Shown here piece by piece: positions 62,079 to 64,000 of a stretch of DNA of 64,000 bases (its first letter is position 1; each line of letters opens with the position of its first letter). Source of the DNA: Centroberyx gerrardi (lineage: Eukaryota > Chordata > Actinopteri > Beryciformes > Berycidae); NCBI RefSeq assembly GCF_048128805.1, contig NC_136008.1:16161572-16225571 (forward strand), given 5' to 3'. Made by a program: the position numbers and the translations under genes. Below the pieces are notes generated by a model. It saw only the letters and a list, made by a program, of their open reading frames with translations. It ran no database searches and had not been told where the DNA came from.

Positions 62079-64000
62079 TGAGCGCTCTTTGACACTGAGA
62101 GTTCGCCATTGAGATGGTCTGAGATGGAACGTTGTTTTTAGCTGACACAGCTAGGGGGTTTTGTCATGAAGTTGAGGCGATGTGGGACAAAGAGCTCCAT
62201 ATGTGTAGTGGGCTGTAGTGTAACCCAAGTCCTGTAGCGAGGAGGGCCTCATCCACTTAATGCAGGAATCCATCTCATTCTGTCCGCCTTTATTGCAGTG
62301 ATTTTCCCGTCATAATGACCCCCAAGGGCCAGCAGGAGATTGGATGGCCTCCCATACATTCTACATGTTGTGGTGGGGCATGACAAATTAGCACCCTACA
62401 GAAATGCTGAATTTCTATAGATGTTTGTCTCATCAAAACAGCATGTCCATTTCCTGACTTGGCAAATGGAAGGTTCTGGCATAAAGAAACATTCGGAAGG
62501 CTTGTAGACAGGGACAGTTTCTCATCGCATCCACTGTTTTCTTTTGATGCATGGGCTCGTTTCACTGTTATTATAGAATTTTATACGTTTCATTTTTCAT
62601 TTCATTTTGAGCTGGCCACTTATCCTATTTGGTGCCTTTTTGCATCTAACCATTCATATCTGCTGTCATTCTACTCATTTTTCAAAGGATGATTCTTATT
62701 TTTAATGTGGTATTTAGATGGTTCTTTGGCCTTTGGTGCTCTAAGACCCAGGTCAAACTGAAGTGCATGATTCCCATATAGCCATATACAATATCTACAA
62801 AATTTGGCTACTGGTAATATTAAATATAGTACCTGTTATGGTAAAACATCCTCGTTTTGAACAAAATGTAGCGTTGGTTGAATTTTTTACACATAGATTG
62901 TGAAATATGTAAAACTTGCTCTTTCTGCTCGATTAATTTAGCATTGGCAGTAGCTACATTTTTCTAAAATTTGTAAAGCAATTACCAGAAACAAAACTAT
63001 GCATTCCAATTCTGGTTCTCAAGACACTTAATAACCATCTAAATATCACTTGAAGGAAAGACAAAAACATCCAAAAAACAGGAATAATCTATTTGCAGCT
63101 TTGCCCTGTTACACACCAAGCTTTAATTATTTCCTGGAGGAATTATTTGAAATCTTAGATGTGGGCAATTAAATTGGGCAACTATTACTCTTATCATCAC
63201 CCGACCAAGCACTCTCTCTGTCACTTGATCTATTTGCATGACTAAAATATCATATCAGCTGTGCCCACATAGATATTCTAAGTTAGATAAAGAGTGGTAA
63301 TGAAAGAGTGACCTGAATTTTAACAGAGGGGCTTTGTCACCCTTCCAGAAAATAAGTAATCATCAGGAGGGAAAAGGATCGAAGCGTTGTTTAGACTGTC
63401 ATCCTGACAGCTGCCATGTGCTCCCATGCCTAATTCTACACTGTATTTTTATCATGGTTTTCATAGACATGTGCTTATGTTTATATTTAGCATACCCCCC
63501 TCTCTTTTAACAGATCAGCTGGTGACTCATTAGGATGGTTTGCAACGGAGCTGATTTATTTTCTGATCTATCCCACATATATTCTGGGTGGAGAACGGTC
63601 TCACTTTCCTCTCACCTACATACATCACTAACCTACTGCATCAGCTTTCTCCAGCTGATTATTTCAGTAACATGCTCTATGTTTAGGATGAGTTAATCGA
63701 TCCACCAAAGATAGTTTAGGGAGATGTGCACAGTTCCATGTATAGCTTAATGGAACTGAATACCAAATGTTGGAGGTGCACTAAAATTAATGTATGTGTG
63801 TGGTGTGATGTCATGGATTAATTGCTTATTATTTGGTCAAATCCATTGTAGGGCTGAAAGATATTGACAAAAAATCGAATTGTGATTATTTGACAGAATA
63901 TTGCAATTGCGATTTAAACTGCTATTCATATCATCACAAGTTTTTCTTGTCCTAAATTTTGTAGAACATTAAAATTGTTTAAAATTAAAAAAAAAAAAAA

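Overview
The window is nuclear DNA of a ray-finned (teleost-type) fish. The genes are split into many short exons with GT-AG introns, the proteins match vertebrate families closely, and the non-coding DNA carries fish-style Tc1, hAT and TTAA-flanked miniature transposons, tRNA-derived SINE pieces and many (GT)n, (CA)n, (GA)n and tetranucleotide microsatellites. No bacterial-type gene, operon or CRISPR array is present. Exon structures were assembled by eye from conserved protein blocks, splice sites and reading phase. All three transporter models close in frame.

Layout. Positions 1-7,700 hold no gene I can support: microsatellites, a 1.77-kb DNA transposon with perfect 24-bp terminal inverted repeats (5071-6844) and a Tc1-like scrap. 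Two phase-compatible exons of an unrecognised minus-strand gene lie at 7762-8213. From 16323 down to 9916 (minus) is a complete 8-exon ferroportin-type iron exporter (SLC40A1 family, 589 aa). Its introns hold several foldback transposons. At 17030-17266 there may be a terminal exon of a membrane protein. Next come two tandem minus-strand SLC6 neutral amino acid transporter genes: an slc6a18-like gene (18299-23014, 622 aa) and slc6a19/B0AT1 (26878-32661, 612 aa). Each has 12 coding exons and all ten internal exons have identical lengths. Between them lie decayed exons 11 and 12 of a third SLC6 copy (24161-24693), beside hAT and Tc1 debris. About 1.1 kb upstream of slc6a19, in head-to-head orientation, fhod3 starts on the plus strand. 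Its first three coding exons (33753-33917, 40856-40962, 47103-47167) encode the N-terminal GTPase-binding-type domain, and the gene continues past the window end. The last 16.8 kb is intron 3 of fhod3, with retroelement and transposon remnants.

Biology. The three transporter genes share one strand. In vertebrates SLC6A19 and SLC6A18 act at the apical brush border of gut and kidney epithelium, and ferroportin exports iron at the basolateral side, so this may be a block of absorptive-epithelium genes (inference). The most interesting item is the ferroportin. It keeps the metal-binding residues (human D39, H43, C326, H507) and the hepcidin-docking cysteine, but its large cytosolic loop has only three lysines, with human K225, K229 and K240 replaced, and it differs at H32 and Y64. 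It may be an iron exporter with altered hepcidin control.
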